7,800 nucleotides of DNA from UBA5972 sp964466385 (GTDB taxonomy: Bacteria; Pseudomonadota; Alphaproteobacteria; Rhodobacterales; Rhodobacteraceae). Positions 5,597-7,800 of the stretch are shown here, in pieces. Location of the stretch: the NCBI GenBank assembly GCA_964466385.1, contig CAYXNM010000120.1, positions 1 to 7,800 on the forward strand, given 5' to 3'. The notes under the pieces were generated by a model. It was given only the letters and a program-made list of their open reading frames with translations. It was not told the origin of the DNA and did not search any database. Both the position numbers and the translations under genes were made by a program. Position 1 is the stretch's first letter, and each line of letters starts with the position of its first letter.

Positions 5597-7797
5597 ACCA
5601 CGCCAACCGATCCCACCCCCTGCCCGACGCTCCTGCGGACATGTCACCGCGCACCACCCCTTTGCGTCCGGCCCTGTTCGCGCGGTTTGGCGACCTTTCG
5701 TCACTCAGGTATGACTATCCGCTGGTCCTGGTCGAGGAAAACGGCAGTGAAACGGTCGTCCGACCCCTGACACGCATCATGGACGAACTCCTGCGTATTT
5801 GCAGCGCGCCCGGCGCCGCCGACGAGGCGCTGCGCCAACAGGTGCTGGCGCTGGAAGGCTTTATCCGCAGCCGGATCGATAAGGGCGCAACGGGGCGGTT
5901 GAGCGATCTTTGGCGCGACAGCGTTTCGGGTCTGCTGAAATCCGCCGGAGAAAAACGGTTCGGCCCGATGGACCGCAATCTGGACAGGGCGCGCGAGGGC
6001 CTGAAACTCGACGGTCCGGTCATCGGATGCGACGGCGACACGCCCCATGCCGCCCTGACCCATGTCTGGAAGACCGTTCACGATGAAAGGGCCCGGGTCT
6101 TCCGGAAAGCCGTTGACGGGTTCATCCTCCAGATCACCGATATTCTGAAGGCGGATTACAATAAATCGGATGATGCCCACAAGGCCGACGCGTTACGAGG
6201 TTCGGTCGGGTCAACGGACAGCGATATCATCGATTTCCACAAACTTTCGTCGGTTCTGGGTCGCGAAAGACCCGAGGGGCGATTGCCCAAGGCCAGACTG
6301 CACAGGCTGGAGTGGGTTCTGTCGGTTCTGGGTTCGCAACGTTTCTTCGGCCCCGGTCGCAGTTCGGGGCGGGGTCTGCTGGACGAAGCGCCGCACAGCC
6401 ATATTTTTCAATCCTGCGAGGTCGCACTGGAAGCCTTTCGCGCCCGCCTGCCCGAGGTCGTCCTGCTGGTCAAGGCCCTGACGACCGCCGAACTTGAGGT
6501 TGCGCACAAATACAATGCCGATCTGCATGACCCGATCATCTCGGCTCTGGACGAAAGCGATCTGACAGCGGAACATTTGCGCCTGCTGCCCCCTGCGCTG
6601 GTTCTGCTTCGGGACGGCAAGACCGACAATGCCGACACGGTGCGCGCGTTCGAGGCCCTCGCCTCGGGCCTGCCAATCAAGGTTCTGGTGCAAACCGACG
6701 ATATCCTGGGCGAAACCACCCCGGCCCCGTCACAAGCCTCGTTCGGCGCGGCGAGTGCGCGACTGGCGGCGATGGCGATGGGGCTGAACAACGTGTTTTC
6801 CTGTCAGGTTTCCGCCGCACATATCAATCGTGTGCGCCATGAAATCGTCCGCGGAATGCAGTTTGACGGACCGGCGCTCTTTTCGATCTATTCCGGCGCC
6901 ACGGAAACATCGCCCGGCGTCGCCCCCTATCTCATGGCGGCCGCAGCCACGGAATCGCGGGCATTCCCGACCTTTGTCTATGACCCCTCCGGCGGGCCGG
7001 ACTGGTCGCAGCGGTTTTCGCTGCACGGCAATCCGGATGTGAGCCGGGACTGGCCCATGCACCAGTTCCAATATGAGCAAGCAAACGGCAACAGGGCCGA
7101 AACGACCCTGCCTTTCACTTTTGCGGATTTCGCCGTCGCCGATATGCGAAACCATCGATTCTGCCACGTGACGGACCAGAACGGAGCGTCCGGGCGGCTC
7201 ATCCCGGCTGGCGAGCGTATCGCCCACCCGGTCGAGGAAAACGGCGGGCCGGAACCTTTTGTGTTTGCCATAAACCCCGACAATCGCCTGTCCAGGGTCA
7301 TGATCGACACCAAGATCGTCGAGGCCGCCGACAACTGCGCGGACGCCTGGGGCCGGTTGCAGGAACTGGCGGGGATCAACAACTCGCATGTGGAACATGA
7401 ACTTGTCCGTGCCCGTGCGCTCTGGCAGGGGGAGAACCGCGTTGAACCACCGGAGCAGTTGTCCGCCCCGACCCCGCCGGTGGACGCGCCGGTTGCCAAG
7501 GCAGACCCCGAACCCGAGACGCCCGATCCTGCGCCGCAGACCGACCAGCCCGATGCACCCTGGATCGAAACGATGCGCTGCACGACCTGTAATGAATGCA
7601 CGCAGATCAACAGCGTCACATTTGCCTATAACGACGACATGCAGGCCTATATCGCCGACCCTGACGGCGGATCTTTCCGCCAGATGGTCGAGGCGGCCGA
7701 AAGTTGCCAGGTCAGCATCATCCACCCGGGCAAACCTCGTAATCCCAAGGAACCGGATCTTGCGCAACTTCTCGAACGCGCGGCGGCCTTTGAATAA
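5593..7797 (+). CDS. PFOR-like protein with degenerate TPP fold and C-terminal single-cluster ferredoxin domain
   Basis: This 734-residue protein is not one I can name. Residues 1-25 are Pro-rich. About 30-290 look mostly alpha-helical and match no domain I recognise. About 330-480 follow, by pattern, the C-terminal TPP domain of pyruvate:ferredoxin oxidoreductase: ALVLLRDG (335-342) where the GDG strand belongs, IKVLVQTDD (362-370) where the TEVYSNTGGQ strand belongs, DGPALFSIYSG (425-435) where GPSLIIAYSPC belongs, and FVYDP (461-465). The key Gly of GDG is Arg340 and the Asn/Thr of the second motif are missing, so TPP is probably not bound. A Pro/Glu-rich linker spans about 618-657. The ferredoxin domain then has C663, C666, C669 and C705, followed by Gln instead of the usual Pro. 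The ATG at 5593 overlaps korB (ATGA) and has GGAG eight bases upstream. A structural or electron-transfer subunit of the KorAB complex is my inference. The ferredoxin part is sure, the PFOR likeness moderate. Confidence 0.7.
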   Translation: MNHANRSHPLPDAPADMSPRTTPLRPALFARFGDLSSLRYDYPLVLVEENGSETVVRPLTRIMDELLRICSAPGAADEALRQQVLALEGFIRSRIDKGATGRLSDLWRDSVSGLLKSAGEKRFGPMDRNLDRAREGLKLDGPVIGCDGDTPHAALTHVWKTVHDERARVFRKAVDGFILQITDILKADYNKSDDAHKADALRGSVGSTDSDIIDFHKLSSVLGRERPEGRLPKARLHRLEWVLSVLGSQRFFGPGRSSGRGLLDEAPHSHIFQSCEVALEAFRARLPEVVLLVKALTTAELEVAHKYNADLHDPIISALDESDLTAEHLRLLPPALVLLRDGKTDNADTVRAFEALASGLPIKVLVQTDDILGETTPAPSQASFGAASARLAAMAMGLNNVFSCQVSAAHINRVRHEIVRGMQFDGPALFSIYSGATETSPGVAPYLMAAAATESRAFPTFVYDPSGGPDWSQRFSLHGNPDVSRDWPMHQFQYEQANGNRAETTLPFTFADFAVADMRNHRFCHVTDQNGASGRLIPAGERIAHPVEENGGPEPFVFAINPDNRLSRVMIDTKIVEAADNCADAWGRLQELAGINNSHVEHELVRARALWQGENRVEPPEQLSAPTPPVDAPVAKADPEPETPDPAPQTDQPDAPWIETMRCTTCNECTQINSVTFAYNDDMQAYIADPDGGSFRQMVEAAESCQVSIIHPGKPRNPKEPDLAQLLERAAAFE

Positions 7798-7800
7798 GGC

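Noticed and set aside
6730..7767. 345-codon minus-strand open frame opposite the fifth gene
   Set aside because: The plus strand here encodes the PFOR-like region, Pro-rich linker and ferredoxin Cys motif; the minus product is Arg/Gly/Val-rich without domains.
1..7800. CRISPR arrays, tRNA or rRNA genes, transposase genes
   Set aside because: No spaced direct repeats, cloverleaf-like segments or transposase motifs were found; coding sequence fills nearly all of 250-7797.

Overview
The window looks like one co-directional five-gene operon on the plus strand, preceded by about 250 bases of regulatory DNA. The DNA is GC-rich, genes are packed with gaps of 14-18 bases or ATGA overlaps, and the leader holds a perfect FNR-type box (TTGAT-N4-ATCAA). 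This suggests a proteobacterium, most likely an alphaproteobacterium that can live with little or no oxygen. The taxonomic guess is inference; no rRNA or other marker is present.

Layout: (1) 1-249 is a leader with an AT-rich hairpin, a perfect 11-bp inverted repeat, a degenerate FNR-like palindrome and the perfect FNR box. (2) 250-1143 and 1158-2660 encode the two subunits of an NfnAB/SudBA-type NAD(P)H:ferredoxin oxidoreductase: a small FAD/[2Fe-2S] subunit and a large GltD-like FAD/[4Fe-4S] subunit. (3) 2679-4598 and 4595-5596 encode the two subunits of a 2-oxoacid:ferredoxin oxidoreductase of the KorAB type (gamma-alpha fusion plus the TPP/[4Fe-4S] beta subunit). (4) 5593-7797 encodes a 734-residue protein that I read as a decayed pyruvate:ferredoxin-oxidoreductase-like TPP fold joined by a Pro-rich linker to a single-cluster ferredoxin domain.

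Working model (inference): KorAB oxidatively decarboxylates a 2-oxoacid, or runs in reverse. The ferredoxin domain of the fifth protein, or a free ferredoxin, carries the low-potential electrons, and the NfnAB-like pair exchanges them with NAD(P)(H). The whole set is probably induced under low oxygen by an FNR-family activator. The substrate cannot be read from the sequence; 2-oxoglutarate is only the commonest one for this subfamily. The least familiar element is the fifth gene: its fold resembles the catalytic domain of PFOR, but the TPP-binding motifs appear lost, and its first ~290 residues match nothing I can name.
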